Counted from the first letter of the stretch, positions 1 through 12,052 are shown. The stretch: DNA of 64,000 nt from Cucumis sativus (GCF_000004075.3 NC_026659.2:3472001-3536000), one strand, 5' to 3'. Translations and numbers: made by a program. The notes: generated by a model from the sequence alone, not told the origin.

Positions 1-318
1 AACATAAAGTCCAGCGTCTTGGATAAGTTGGAAGAATTTAATAAAATCTAAACGTCCAGAGAAATCATATTTTCGTCGTTGTGGCTCGTGACGATCCCAG
101 AAAATGTATGTCTCAATTGCATCAAGTCCACCATCTTTAGCTTTTTGAATGAGATCAGGCCACATTGCTTCAGTGCTGCGTGGATAATGAATTGAGCCTG
201 AGAAAATAATACGTCGTTCTCCATTGATAATTATCGCATTTGAATCATACGAAACATTATCTCTCATGCAAAAAGTCAAGCAAGCTAGAGTTGGGACAAA
301 CCATTGAAGCTTAAACAT
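1..318 (-). CDS. Beta-galactosidase (GH35), N-terminal part, truncated by window edge
   Basis: The reverse strand reads ATG at 318-316 and stays open to base 1 (106 codons), so only the amino end is present. A hydrophobic leader (about residues 1-18) suggests secretion to the cell wall. It is followed by the family core: INGERR, then [10 protein letters not shown], then [20 protein letters not shown] and FWDRHEPQ, typical of plant glycoside hydrolase family 35. These enzymes remove terminal beta-galactosyl residues from cell-wall pectin and arabinogalactan. The WDRHEP variant (rather than WNGHEP) and [12 protein letters not shown] recall the BGAL7/15 subgroup, though paralogue assignment is inference. 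The catalytic glutamates would lie further in, outside the window. A TATA-like element sits 56 bases upstream of the ATG. Confidence 0.9.
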   Translation of the reverse strand, partial: MFKLQWFVPTLACLTFCMRDNVSYDSNAIIINGERRIIFSGSIHYPRSTEAMWPDLIQKAKDGGLDAIETYIFWDRHEPQRRKYDFSGRLDFIKFFQLIQDAGLYV

Positions 319-373
319 CTTTGATCTCACAATTTATGTCTTTAGTTTATTTGTTTTCCCTAATCGGTGTGTT

Positions 374-383
374 TATTTATATA
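374..383 (-). promoter_or_regulatory. TATA-box candidate for the beta-galactosidase gene
   Basis: On the reverse strand this reads TATATAAATA, a good plant TATA consensus, 56 bases upstream of the beta-galactosidase ATG. That leaves a short leader of about 25-30 bases after a normal TATA-to-start distance. The assignment rests on sequence and position only. Confidence 0.5.
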
Positions 384-3142
384 GAATATGTAATGATAAG
401 GTGAGAGCTATTTCCTATCTATATTTGTGTTCAAGTTGTTGATCAATTCTAAACATGCATGGAAAAACGACTTACAAAAGTTTTTCGATATGAGTTGCAT
501 CCTTTGAAATTGTAAAACTCTAGTTGACCTTATCCTTAAATAACTTTTTTACCGAATTATAACTATTATGCAATTAACAAAAATGTATTTTTTTTTCCAA
601 CAACTTAGGATTCTATTTTTTATTTTTCACATTTGGCTTAATGTTGTAAGTCATCAACGCAATGATGATATCAACATATGTATTTAACCAACCTCTTAAA
701 TGGTGAGTTTTTAATCATTCACATTAGTACTCAATTGTCATTAAAACTAATTAATTAAAAATCATATTCAAATTTGAAGAGGTTAATTTAAAATACTTCT
801 TTAATTTATATATTTATTTAACAAGCTTTAAAATATTGTTTTATTTTTCACTTTTTATAATATGTAAGAGCGAAGAAATCAAACCTCTAATCTTAAAATC
901 GGTAATACAAATTTTATGTCAATTTAGACGTATTCACTTAGTCATATAAAATTTATTAAGTTCTATTCAAATATGATTATTATACCCTTCCAATATATGT
1001 TAAATTTTGACCATTCTATTTTACGAACACAATTTTTGAAAAGAAAATTGGAGAAAATAATAGAATAGAGCTCTCAACTTGAATTTCAAGCAATTAATTA
1101 TAAATTAAATTAGTTGATGAAAACATTGATCAGTTGATTAAAAACTTATATGTCGACGAAAAATGGTTTCTTTTCATTATAAAATTTTATAACGATTATT
1201 TTTAAATTTTAGAGGGCATCCGTCTAATAACTCTCTTAGGTTACCAACTTATTTCAATAAACTTTGTTAATTTCTCCATAATCATATGATTAATAACACG
1301 AGGTATACAACTACCAAACGTATAAGATCTTATTGATCATATCATCAAAATGAGACATCTATTGAAAATAGGAACCGAAACGTGGAAGCAGATTCCTTAA
1401 CTCGTATAGGTGACCTTCGACGATCCATGTAAAACTAAACATTCAATATTGATTGTTTTAAGCAATTAGAAAAGTATTTTAGATTGATTTCAATCACGAC
1501 AAAAATGATTTGAAGGATTTAACATATAGTACACTTTTAGGTTGAAGCTTAAATATGACCACAACATTAAATTTTCTTATATATAGGTCAACAAATGACC
1601 CAATGAATGAGTAGCTTTTCCTTCTATAATTATCTCAATAATGCTTATGGTATTGGACCACTCTCCACTTAATTATTAAATTTGATGTAATTACATAACA
1701 CTTTATAAAAATATTATACCATGGAATTATTCCCAATATTTGCTCACTCTATGAGAAAGACATTTTCCATAATAAAAATTGCAAAATACAAAGTATATAT
1801 ATATATATGTGAAGAAAAAATTATCTAATGTTATATATAGTTACCTATTAATTAGAGAAAAATTCTAATAATAATGTGCTTGAACTTTATACTAAGATAA
1901 TTTTTCTAAAACAATCATTTTGTTTTATTAGTGGAAAAAATGTAGAAATTTTAATAATGATTATTTATATGCTTTTATAAAAGCTAATGTGTATTAAATA
2001 TTCTTATAGTAATAGAAATGAAATAGTTTTCAAAATAGAAATTTGCTTTTCTTTTAAAAGTATCTAAAAAAAATCATGACTAGTTCATTTTTAGGTCGTT
2101 ATCATTGAATTACTAAGATTCATAATTTAATGAGCTATTATCTATAGTTGTTTATCATTAATAAATATGAACGTCTTACTATAATTGTAAATATTTTCAA
2201 CCGTTTTACTACTTAAAATTACCTTAGAAAAATGCCCATTATCGATAATGATAAATTAAGGTCTAATAGTACTTTAATTGCTTTTTAAAAAAAATTAGAA
2301 TCATAATACCTTAATTGTTTATATCACTATTTACAAACCAATAATTACATAAGACTAAATAATTTGATTGGTCTTATAGGTAATCTAAGATATTAGACAT
2401 CCAATATTACATGGGTATCAATTAATTGTTCTTTGTGTACCTTCTCTTCTAGTACTCTTTTGAGATTGCAATCTTATCATAATCAAAAAATTTCTTCCTA
2501 ATTTACCATTCCATTATTTACAACAAATTAGAAAGAATCTTTTCGTTTGGTAAAGAATTCTTCTCTAATGATTTTTCATTTTTAACTTTTCAAAAATGGT
2601 AGTTTGCTTTTCGAGCTTCAACTCAGTTTTAACACAATAAAGGCGAAATATTGTTAAAAATGAATAGTTTCATTTCTATAGTTTTCTAACCGTTTCAAGA
2701 AGCTAATTTTATTTCATTTAACCTATTATTATTATTATATTTTATCTCTTTTTCTTTTTCATGGATTTTTTGAAATATTTCTTTTTGTTTCTTTACCTAT
2801 CAAAATATATATTTTAGTAGCAAAAGTTTTAAATTTTGTAAATTTTGATGGTAGTTTTTGGTTCATTTATCTAAATATAGATTGTTATTAGGACATTGGG
2901 TATATGCAATAATGCATTGATTTGTTATATATATATAATTATAATTATAAACTAGGTAGATGTGGTCGATGAGTATTAGATGGTAGAATTATATTAAACA
3001 CTAAAGAAACTTTTGGGATAAGAGGTAAAAAGTTGTTTAGCCGTGAAATTCATTGTGTAACATGATGTGTTTTGATGTGAGAACGAAACTATTATTTGGT
3101 TTGATCGAAAGCCTCGACAACTTTCGGTCGATCACTCTATAA

Positions 3143-3186
3143 GCTAACAAAAGGTGGAGTAAACAACTCCACTCTTATTCGTTAGC
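3143..3186. repeat. Nested hairpin (inverted repeats)
   Basis: An inner perfect stem GTGGAGT (3154-3160) pairs with ACTCCAC (3166-3172) around a 5-base loop. An outer stem GCTAAC (3143-3148) pairs with GTTAGC (3181-3186). Just upstream, GATCGAAAG is followed by CTTTCGGTCGATC, a further imperfect inverted repeat. No gene or target-site duplication explains it. It may be the relic of a small MITE, or chance. Confidence 0.5.
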
Positions 3187-3424
3187 CGAACATGTAACAG
3201 AAAAAGATTTAGCATTTTATATATCTAAATTTATCATGTTGTATGTCAATTTTCATTTTAAACATTCAATTTTATCGACTTATGATCCGTTTGTATTAAC
3301 TTTAAAAATATATATATTTTTTTTTCCTTTCCAAATCTCATTTTTATTTAAACTCTTTTTATCTTAACTTACTTTTTTCAATAATAAGTTTTGTGTAAGT
3401 TCTAAACTTGATCAATGAACACGT

Positions 3425-3530
3425 TAAAGTAAGATTAGCTCAACGATAACTTACACAACCTTCTATTCTCAAAATGAAAGGTTTGAATCCTTCCATCCTC
3501 AATTGTTATACTCCAAAAAAAAAAAAAAGA
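3425..3530 (+). mobile_element. SINE-like element (tRNA-derived), candidate
   Basis: An A-box-like TTAGCTCAACGATAA at about 3435 is followed 30-40 bases later by a B-box-like GGTTTGAATCC (3480-3490), and the segment ends in an A-rich tail (3515-3528). This order is that of a plant tRNA-derived SINE. Clear target-site duplications were not found, so the call is tentative. Confidence 0.4.
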
Positions 3531-5210
3531 AATTCATCGACGAATACCTTAACCATGGTTGAAATCATGAAATTTTCAACCAAATTTTCACCTCGAGATT
3601 TTTCTTAGAGATTAAAATTTTATCCTATGATAAAATTGAAAATGAATAGTAAAAGTTAATCAAGTTTTAGGAGTAAAAAATGAGAATACAAATTATAATC
3701 TTCGAAAAGTCTCTATTCCAACTTCTGTTTTGTAATAGTTTGAGAGTGCACAAAACAATATTCCAAAGGACATCATTACAGACAAAAAAGTAGACAAACC
3801 ATATTGAGCTTTCCACTTTTATTTTGCTAATTTTCTAAATTACAATTTTAAATCCATTCAATTCTTTTTTTTTTTAATTTTAATAACTAAAATATTGGTT
3901 ATCAAATTATATTTTACTTTATTATTCTTAGAGTATATTTTTGTTTTTACATTTTAACCTTATAATTATGTCTTTATCTTTCAAATTTGATTTTTAATTA
4001 CCATTTTTCTATTATTTTGGAATGGGAATAATAGAATAGTGTGATGATTAGCTTAATCACATGACTTATAGTAAATAATACATTTATAAATAACAATAAT
4101 ACTATTTTCCATTTCTTCATCTAATTTCTCTTCTAAAATTCTCCTATTTTAGCAAATATCATATTATTATTATGTACAAATCTTATCTTCCCATTTTAGT
4201 ATTCACCAAAATATATATTTAATTTTAAAAAACGCGACCATTTATATATGTTTTTTTTATAATAATAATTAATTAATTAATTAATTTTAGAGAAAATGTA
4301 AAAAAATAGTAAATTTGACAAAATATTTACAGCATATAACAAAATTTCAGATTTTATCAATAATAAATATTGATAGATACTAGTATCTATCATGATTTGA
4401 CGGTTCGTTGTTTAATTTATTTTACTAATTTAAACAATGTAGTTTGCTTTTTACTATAAAATCCTTTAAATAAAAAACGTGAAATTGTTGCATATTAAAG
4501 AGCAATCGATGGAGTTTTGTTACTTTGCATGGAAGGGGTGATAATGGAAAATATTTTGTAACAAAAAAAACTTAAATTTTATTTTATATAATTTTTAGGT
4601 TAAATTATAATTCTTCAAAATTTTTAAATTTTGTTTGTACTAATTTTTTAACAAATTATGTCTATTTGGTATCTTTTAAGTTTAAAAAATTTTCAACAAG
4701 TATCTAAACTTTAATTTTGTGGAACAAGTCTATGAATTTTTGAAAAAGTATATAATAAATTTTTAGTTTGATAACTATTTTACTTTTTAAAATCAATTCA
4801 ATTTTTTTAATGTGAATTATATACGTAATAAAAAAAGTTGAAAAAAATAAAACATATAATTTTAGAAATCACTTTATTTATTTTTCAAAATTTAGGCTTA
4901 AGATTTCAAAAAAAAATTAAAAGTTTTCTAATACTAAAACTAAAAGTCAAAAAATAAATTATTAAAATTTTAATTTTGTATCTTATTGAAGTTTTAAGAT
5001 TTTATTATGCATTTAATAATCTTCATTGTTTACAAATACAATAATATTGTAGTTAGATAAATTTCAGTTTGTTATTATAAATTAAACATTTAAACGTTAA
5101 TTAATAATTAATAGATCAAATAGAAAAAAGGAAGAAAAAAGATTAAAGATAAAATTTAATTAATTTTGTAAATAAATCAAAGGTTTGGATGTAATAATTG
5201 TGGAGTTCTC

Positions 5211-5217
5211 TATAAAT
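5211..5217 (+). promoter_or_regulatory. TATA box of the hAT-like gene and CT-rich leader
   Basis: TATAAAT at 5211-5217 lies about 350 bases upstream of the ATG at 5562. It is followed by a strongly CT-rich stretch including a (CT)n run at about 5272-5300, a common layout of plant 5' leaders. The leader is richer in G+C from about 5400, as expected for transcribed sequence. Confidence 0.55.
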
Positions 5218-5267
5218 TTCCCAAATTCTTTTTTGTACGTTATCGTCTTCTTCTTCTTCCTCTTCCA

Positions 5268-5271
<4 letters not shown>

Positions 5272-5300
<29 letters not shown>
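5272..5300 (+). repeat. (CT)n microsatellite in 5' leader
   Basis: An uninterrupted CT dinucleotide run lies in the presumed 5' untranslated region of the hAT-like gene. It is probably length-variable among accessions. In plants such runs near the transcription start can bind GAGA-binding proteins, but that role is inference here. Confidence 0.9.
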
Positions 5301-5306
<6 letters not shown>

Positions 5307-5561
5307 TTTTCAATTCATCCATTTCTCTCTCTCAACTCATCATCTTCCTTCTTCATTTTCAGTTCTTCCATTCTTCTTTTGCTTCTCCAACTCTCACTCT
5401 CAGCCGCCGGCGACGGTTTTTTCCTTTTTCACGATGATGCTCCAGAGTTCTAGTATTGTGCGATTATCGGAGCGGAGTACGAGAATTGAGCTTTTGGTTT
5501 TGTAAATGAATGTATGCGAATCTTTGTTGTGATTACAAATTGGGTTTTGTTATTGTGATTG

Positions 5562-7871
5562 ATGGCTTCCACTAACTCACCGCCCAACATTGATGCTTCG
5601 ACGTTGACGGAGGATTTAGCGACCAAAGCTTTGAATAAACGGTATGAATGCCTTGTAACTGTTCGAACAAAGGCTATTAAAGGGAAAGGGGCTTGGTATT
5701 GGGCTCATTTAGAGCCTGTTCTTATACGGAATCCAACTAATAGTCTTCCCAAAGCGGTGAAGCTCAAGTGTTCGTTGTGTGATTCTGTTTTTTCGGCTTC
5801 GAATCCGTCAAGGACTGCATCTGAGCATTTGAAACGAGGGACTTGTCCTAATTTGAGTTCAATTTCTCGGTCTATTGCTTCGGCTGCGTCTCCGTTGCCG
5901 ATATCGTCTATTCCTTCTCCGACATTGCACAACCACAAAAAACGGAGCTCTCAAATGAATGCTCCAATTCTTACTGCTTCTTATCAAGTTCATTCTCTTG
6001 CCATGATTGAGCCAACGCGTTCGTATGCTCCGTTAATTTCCTCTCCGCCGACACCAGGGGCTCAAAATTCGGTTGGGATGGCGAGTAAGATGGGGTTTAA
6101 TCAGCATCAGTTGGTGTTGTCAGGTGGGAAAGACGATTTGGGTGCGTTAGAAATGCTGGAAAACAGTGTCAAGAAACTCAAGAGTCCGCATGCTTCACCT
6201 GGGCCAAGGCTAAGTAAGGAACAAATCGATTCTGCTATTGAATTACTGACTGACTGGTTTATTGAGTCATGTGGGTCAGTTTCACTTTCATGCTTTGACC
6301 ACCCCAAGTTTAAGGCCTTGCTTAGTCAATTGGGTTTGCCTTCATTACCTAGAACCGACATTTTAGGAGCTCGGCTTGACTCCAAGTTTGAAGAGGCCAA
6401 GGCTGATTCAGAAGCCAGGATTAGAGATGCAGCGTTTTTTCAAATTGCTTCAGATGGGTGGAAGAATAAGAACTGCTGTGATGAAGAGAGTGTTGTTAAA
6501 TTTATGGTCAATCTACCAAATGGTACTACTGTATTTCAAAAAGCACTATTTACAGGGGGATTGGTATCATCCAAGTATGCAGAAGAGGTTATTTTGGATA
6601 CGGTCAACGAGATTTGTGGAAGTGGTTTGCAGAAATGTGTGGGGATAATTGCAGATAGGTATAAGGCCAAGGCGTTGAGGAATTTGGAGATAAAGAATCA
6701 TTGGATGGTAAATCTCTCTTGCCAGCTTCAGGGTTTTATTAGTTTGATAAAGGATTTTAACAAAGAGCTTCCACTTTTCAGGGCAGTCACTGAAAATTGC
6801 TTGAAGGTTGCAAATTTTGTAAACACCAAATCTCAAGTTAGAAACTGTATAAACAAGTACAAGGTGCAGGAGCTAGAGGGTCATTGGTTGCTTCATGTTC
6901 CTTCTCCAAACTGTGACACATCCAAAAACTTTTCACCTGTTTATTCTATGCTTGATGATATGCTTAACTGCGCTCATGTGCTTCAAATGGTTGTGTTAGA
7001 CGAGTCCTATAAGGTGGCATGCATGGAGGATTCACTTGCTACTGAGGTTTCTAGTTTGATACAAAATGAACGCTTTTGGGATGAATTGGAGGCAGTTCAT
7101 TCATTTGTGAAGATGATACGCGTGATGGCTCAAGAGATTGAAGCAGAACGGCCACTGATTGGGCAATGCTTGCCACTCTGGGAGGAGCTGAGAACAAAAG
7201 TGAAGGAATGGTGTGTTAAGTTCAGCATAGCTGAAGAGCCAGTGGAAAAAATTGTAGAAAAGAGGTTTAGGAAAAATTATCATCCAGCATGGTCAACTGC
7301 ATTTATACTAGACCCGCTTTACTTGAGGAGGGACATGAATGGGAAGTATCTTCCACCCTTCAAGTGCCTTTCACAAGAGCAGGAAAAGGATGTGGATTCA
7401 CTTATCAATCGGTTAGTGTCAAGGGAAGAAGCTCATCTTGCATTCATGGAGCTTATGAAATGGAGATCTGAAGGGTTAGATCCACTTTATGCTCAGGCAG
7501 TTCAGGTTAAACAAAGAGACCCTTTAACTGGAAAGATGAAAATTGCCAACCCACAGAGTAGGCGACTTGTCTGGGAAACTTGCTTAAGCGGGTTTAAAAC
7601 CCTCGGCAAGGTTGCACTGAGGCTCATTTTCCTCCACTCAACATCTTGTGGCTTTAAGTGTAAATGTTCTATCATGAATTTGGTTTGCTCAAATCGGCAC
7701 TCGAGGGTCGGCTTGGAGAGAGCTCAGAAGATGGTATTTGTTGCAGCTCATGCCAAACTTGAAAGAGGAGACTTTTCTAACGAGGAAGACAAAGATGCAG
7801 AACTATTTGCAATGGCAGATGGTGAAAATGACATGCTCAATGAGGTCTTTTCTGATGCACCCTCAATGTAA
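5562..7871 (+). CDS. Domesticated hAT-transposase-like protein, BED zinc finger plus DUF659
   Basis: An intact intronless frame of 769 aa starts at ATG 5562. The codon before it is TTG and lies outside the gene. The N-terminus (MASTNSP) and the whole sequence closely match what I recall of Arabidopsis AT1G12380 and AT1G62870. A BED-type finger is visible at residues 70-95 (C70, C73, H89, C95), then DUF659 at about 215-400, and a degenerate hAT dimerisation region at the C-terminus (about 680-740, VWETC through RAQKM). Terminal inverted repeats and target duplications are absent and no other transposon part lies nearby, so it is best read as a stable host gene derived from a hAT transposase, presumably nuclear and DNA-binding. 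Its molecular role is not known to me. GC content is well above the flanks. Confidence 0.88.
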   Translation: MASTNSPPNIDASTLTEDLATKALNKRYECLVTVRTKAIKGKGAWYWAHLEPVLIRNPTNSLPKAVKLKCSLCDSVFSASNPSRTASEHLKRGTCPNLSSISRSIASAASPLPISSIPSPTLHNHKKRSSQMNAPILTASYQVHSLAMIEPTRSYAPLISSPPTPGAQNSVGMASKMGFNQHQLVLSGGKDDLGALEMLENSVKKLKSPHASPGPRLSKEQIDSAIELLTDWFIESCGSVSLSCFDHPKFKALLSQLGLPSLPRTDILGARLDSKFEEAKADSEARIRDAAFFQIASDGWKNKNCCDEESVVKFMVNLPNGTTVFQKALFTGGLVSSKYAEEVILDTVNEICGSGLQKCVGIIADRYKAKALRNLEIKNHWMVNLSCQLQGFISLIKDFNKELPLFRAVTENCLKVANFVNTKSQVRNCINKYKVQELEGHWLLHVPSPNCDTSKNFSPVYSMLDDMLNCAHVLQMVVLDESYKVACMEDSLATEVSSLIQNERFWDELEAVHSFVKMIRVMAQEIEAERPLIGQCLPLWEELRTKVKEWCVKFSIAEEPVEKIVEKRFRKNYHPAWSTAFILDPLYLRRDMNGKYLPPFKCLSQEQEKDVDSLINRLVSREEAHLAFMELMKWRSEGLDPLYAQAVQVKQRDPLTGKMKIANPQSRRLVWETCLSGFKTLGKVALRLIFLHSTSCGFKCKCSIMNLVCSNRHSRVGLERAQKMVFVAAHAKLERGDFSNEEDKDAELFAMADGENDMLNEVFSDAPSM

Positions 7872-8302
7872 TGTCTTCTTTTGAACTCCTGTAGAATAAT
7901 GGAAATAGGGTATATTAAATTCTTTTGTTGTTTTAATTCATTTTACTTTTTCTTTTGGTTCTTTTTTCTTTCTTTCTTTCTTTTTTCTTTTTTCCTTTAC
8001 CGCAATTTTTGTGTTGTCCATGTAGAGTAGATTGAGCCATGTACTGATAGAATCTACGCAGGTGCATGATTCTAAGGGAGTCCTCAATCTTTTTTTTTTT
8101 CTTCTCTTTTTTCTTTTCTTTTTCCCCTTCAGGAATGGTTATGAATTCCTAGCCTTGCAGAACAGAGGGCATAAAAAGGTAAAAAAACTGGTCAGGAATT
8201 GAGTTTGAGTACTCTTGTAATAATTTTCTAGATTGACATGGGACTTAAAGTGCTGTTAACTTTGCAATTGTTTTCACAAGGATTTGGTTTCATTCAGGAA
8301 AA

Positions 8303-8376
8303 AGAGAGAGAGAGAGAGAGAGAGATAGAGAGAGGGAAAAAAAAAAGAAAAAGAAAAAGAAAAAGAAAAGAAAAGA
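8303..8376 (+). repeat. (GA)n followed by A-rich GAAAA repeat
   Basis: A GA dinucleotide run (about 8303-8333) passes directly into AAAAAG-type pentamer and hexamer repeats to about 8376. It is a compound microsatellite downstream of the hAT-like gene. Confidence 0.85.
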
Positions 8377-9784
8377 CGATGACACTGACCTAAAATATGG
8401 AGCCCCTTTAAATTGACGATCAAATGTTTCTGGAAAGTGGAATTAACTTCGTCCGATTAAGAATGTTCTGATATACATTTCCTTGTCTGTGTATGTATCA
8501 AGAACACATTATACCTTGACTAGCTGCAGTAGCACCAGAAGGATCTTCATGATCCAGTCTTTCCTGGTTTCCCACATCTTTATCTTTGTGATCGGTTTTA
8601 ACCGTTTAATCTCCTTTGAAGTTGAATCATAATTAATTGAATTGTTAAAAGAAGATAGAAGAAGAAAAAGAGCTGTAGCACATTTGAAGACAAGAAACTG
8701 CTCGAGATAAAATGTGAGCTTAATCGCAGTTTTTCACGACTGCCACAATTATGAAGCAGTCTTTGACATTGCTTAGTCTAGGCAAACATAATATTATTCA
8801 ATGACAGACACGGTGGCATTCAAATGAATATCAAATTGACTGACTACTCTACCAAGTGTGACACATTGTAAAAGTTTCTGAACAGAAAATAAAGTATTGA
8901 AGGATATTGTTCTTTTGTATTCAAACAAAACTTCCTCCTGTAGTAACTAAAGACATTTTCCCGAGTCCTATTAGGCATCCAATCAGCAGTTGAGTTCCAT
9001 ATCTAACATTTGAGATTCCAATTTTCTTTTACTGCTAGTACTGATAGTTAGCGTAGCTGCTCTGTTTAGCTTCTTTCATGTTTATGTGTTAACTTTATTA
9101 AAACACCACTATAGTATGTATATCTTGCCACATTTCATTTTGGTCCCCCTAGTTTCAAGTTCTCAATTTTATTTTCTATATTCAAATGGACTGAAGTTTT
9201 TGTCCATACTCTTCATAGTTGTTGGTCAAGCCATGTTTCACAAGGGACAAAAAGTTCTGGTTGTTCAAATAACTGAAGTTGAGCCTTGGGACTCTGGGGA
9301 CCAGAAAAAGAAAAATAAATGGATTTTTTCCTGAGGCAATTATTATTTGTAAATGATATTTATCCTAAAAATTGTTATCATTTTTAGTGAAGTGCCCCCT
9401 GCAATGTATGGGCCATTTTCTTTTCTTAAAAAACATGAAAATAAATTTTCGTAATTTTCATGCAACTTATTCAAGCATCTGAAAGCTCCCTAAAGAATAT
9501 TAAGCTTTTGAATCTCAGTGCTATGTATTCCATGATTAAGAAGCCCAAATTAATGTTTAATGTTGATTAATTTGCTCCGTATTTAGATCTAATGAAATAT
9601 TTCTTAGTTCATAGATAGAAATGATCAAAGCATGCAAGAAGCTTCCAGGGATTAGGTTGGTTTATTAGGTTAATTAAACGTAGAATTTTAATAGCTTGGT
9701 GGACAAAGAAATTTAACAACTCTCGGAAATAACGTCGGGTTGAAACTTTTATAACCTTTTTTCTTTGTATTTTTTTTAATGCAG

Positions 9785-10006
9785 TAAAGTGGTGGATGTG
9801 TTTGATCAAACCGAACCAGAGCTGTCAGGAGTCAACCTCGGACTAGGTACCATATCTTTGCAGCTGAAGATGCACTTGGCTGATAGAATCCCAGATATAT
9901 CTCCTGTTTTGCCTACTTATGTCACTTTTTGAGCCCCACTGTTTGGAGTGGATGTCTATCTCAATGCTGTTGTAGATGTCATAGTCAAAGAAAAGACATT
10001 TACAAG
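9785..10006 (+). pseudogene. Exon-like island with one in-frame TGA, unassigned
   Basis: A T-rich tract ending in GCAG at 9784 is followed by a frame (first full codon 9786) that is open for 222 bases up to a GT donor at 10007 (AAG/GTGACA), apart from a single TGA at 9930-9932. The reading contains ordinary coding-like stretches such as VVDVFDQTEPELSG before the stop and APLFGVDVYLNAVVD after it, and the segment is clearly less AT-rich than its flanks. I do not recognise the family. It may be a decayed exon, an alternatively spliced last exon ending at the TGA, or a non-coding transcript. Another splice-flanked 72-base open stretch lies at 10825-10896. Confidence 0.35.
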
Positions 10007-10016
10007 GTGACATATC

Positions 10017-10042
10017 CTCTCTCTCTCTCTCTCTCTCTCTCT
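10017..10042 (+). repeat. (CT)n microsatellite followed by (TA)n
   Basis: A CT run at about 10017-10042 is followed by TATA-rich sequence and a TA run ending near 10082, then a G-rich patch (GGGGTGGGGAAGGGGGGAGG) at about 10094-10120. Confidence 0.85.
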
Positions 10043-12019
10043 AAAGATATATATACACATATTTATATATATATATATATATGTGCGTGTGGTGGGGATG
10101 GGGTGGGGAAGGGGGGAGGGAAGACACCTTCATGCATGAGACTTTGAGCATGGATTTATTTTGCATTATTCAAATGTTCTGTTCGCTTCTGTCACCAATT
10201 TTTAGTAGCTTGTTATTGAAATCTTCCTGTTCTTATGACATTTTTACTCTTAGAATGGGCCCTTGTGTGAATTTTCCACCTGAAAGTTGAAGTTTGAAGT
10301 TTTGCAGATTTATTGGTTAGCATTGGCATGATTGCTAAAAAAGTCTTGAGCAAAGGGCAAGCAAGAAGGGCTGTCGGCATGAGTATGCACATAACAAGGT
10401 CGAAAGGGATGTAGCAACGAACTTGAATTGATGTTGCATGTATGGCTCAGAAAACAACTTTGACAACACAAAGCAGGTTGGTAGTGCTTTTGAGGCGACA
10501 TGTTTTATTTATTATTTTTCCACTGTTCTTTTCCACCTCTCGGCTCTAACCAAGAAAAAGTAAATGTTCATAGAATATCTTTTGTTACATCAATATTTTT
10601 AATGTTTGATAAGGATATGTTAGTAGGAAAAAAAAAAAAAAATTAGTACATTTGATAACACAATAGTCAAACATTAATACAAAACTTGAGTATCGCATTC
10701 TTTTCCTAAGCTTCTTCTTCTTCCTGCTTTCAGTGGAGAAGTTATCATTCAAGCTTAATTTATTTATTTTTACTCACTCCATTACTTTTCTTCTTATCTG
10801 CCACAATATTCTCCTATGTCTTAGGTTGAAATGGAGGAGGTTCTAGATCTCAAAGGAGCCATTATGCTAAATTTGCCAAGTTACCTTTTAATGATGGTAA
10901 GAATAAAAGCTAAACTTTTTAATGGTTTATCTGGTCCTACCTTTCTTATAATTGTGTATTGAGCATCCTCTGGCTATCTCTTCCTCGCTAAAAAAGAAAG
11001 TTAGATACCATTTACCATTTAGGTGTGCTGAGTCTTGGTTTAACCCATAGTCACTGTTAGTATTGGGAATGATGTCATAAGCTAAGCTTGTCGGCTTGGC
11101 CAAGTTGTATGCCATTGGCATCCCAATCTGGTACACCTGAAAGTGTTCTTTCTCCCCACATTCACAAAATCAATGCTTAAAAAGAATATAAAAGTAGATG
11201 TAGTCTTTTAGTTTTTGAAAACAGTAACTACATTTTGTTCCAATTGATGCATAAGATGGGGCAGTAATGAAAGGTTCAAAGCTGAGAGAGGATTAGATGA
11301 GAAAAATGTAAAAAACTTGGCAATATTTGTTTGTACATTTGTAGATATGATGTATTATTAGGTCTTCATTGCTCTTAAATTACAATAAATTTTCTTCAAC
11401 GTTTACCAATGAGAGAAAGATTGTCCTAGTAGGTCTTCTTCTTCCATTAAAGAATAAACCAAAAAAAACACATTGCTCCCCTCATTTCTAGGGATATCAA
11501 TAAAGTTCATTGACCCACATTCACTCTCTTTTCTTTTAATCATGGGTCTCAAGATTTACCTTCATTACACACGCACTCCACTACAAATTGACTTACCATC
11601 AAATAGATTGGGGTGTGAAAAACGATAACAAATAATAGACTGCTTTGGCCTATTTTGAAAATATACCAATCAAACCCAAATATTTACAAGTATAGCACGT
11701 TGCAAAAGAATTTGCAGCTTCAGTAAAATATTGATCTAGTTCTTGAAGTTTAATAGTGATAGACCTTCCATCGTCAATAGTTGTTATTTTTTAATTCTTA
11801 AAAAATGTTATTATAGACTTGATTATTATTTTTGAAAGTATTATCCGTAATTATGATGGCTTTGAGAGGTTGATGGTTGGAATTACATTCTGCCATGGCT
11901 GTAGTGATGAAGTTTTAAATTTACTGACTTGGCTTTGGGATTCAATGATGGTGGAATGTATGTGGATTTTGTCGGCAATGTCAGACAATGGTGACTGCTC
12001 ACCAACTAGAGAAGAAAGC

Positions 12020-12052
<33 letters not shown>

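Larger units (their letters stand above)
319..5210. other. Intergenic spacer, AT-rich, no gene recognised
   Basis: About 4.9 kb of very AT-rich DNA with stop codons in every frame. Within it I see the TATA candidate at 374-383, a nested hairpin at 3143-3186, a SINE-like element at about 3425-3530, and one member of the dispersed TCTATC/GATAGA-core repeat near 4318-4445. Short runs of (TA)n occur near 1794-1808 and 2927-2945. Nothing else looks coding. Confidence 0.7.

Noticed and set aside
5185-5505. 106-codon frame in the leader of the hAT-like gene
   Set aside because: It begins at a non-ATG codon and runs through a CT-rich simple repeat. It is the 5' leader, not a protein.
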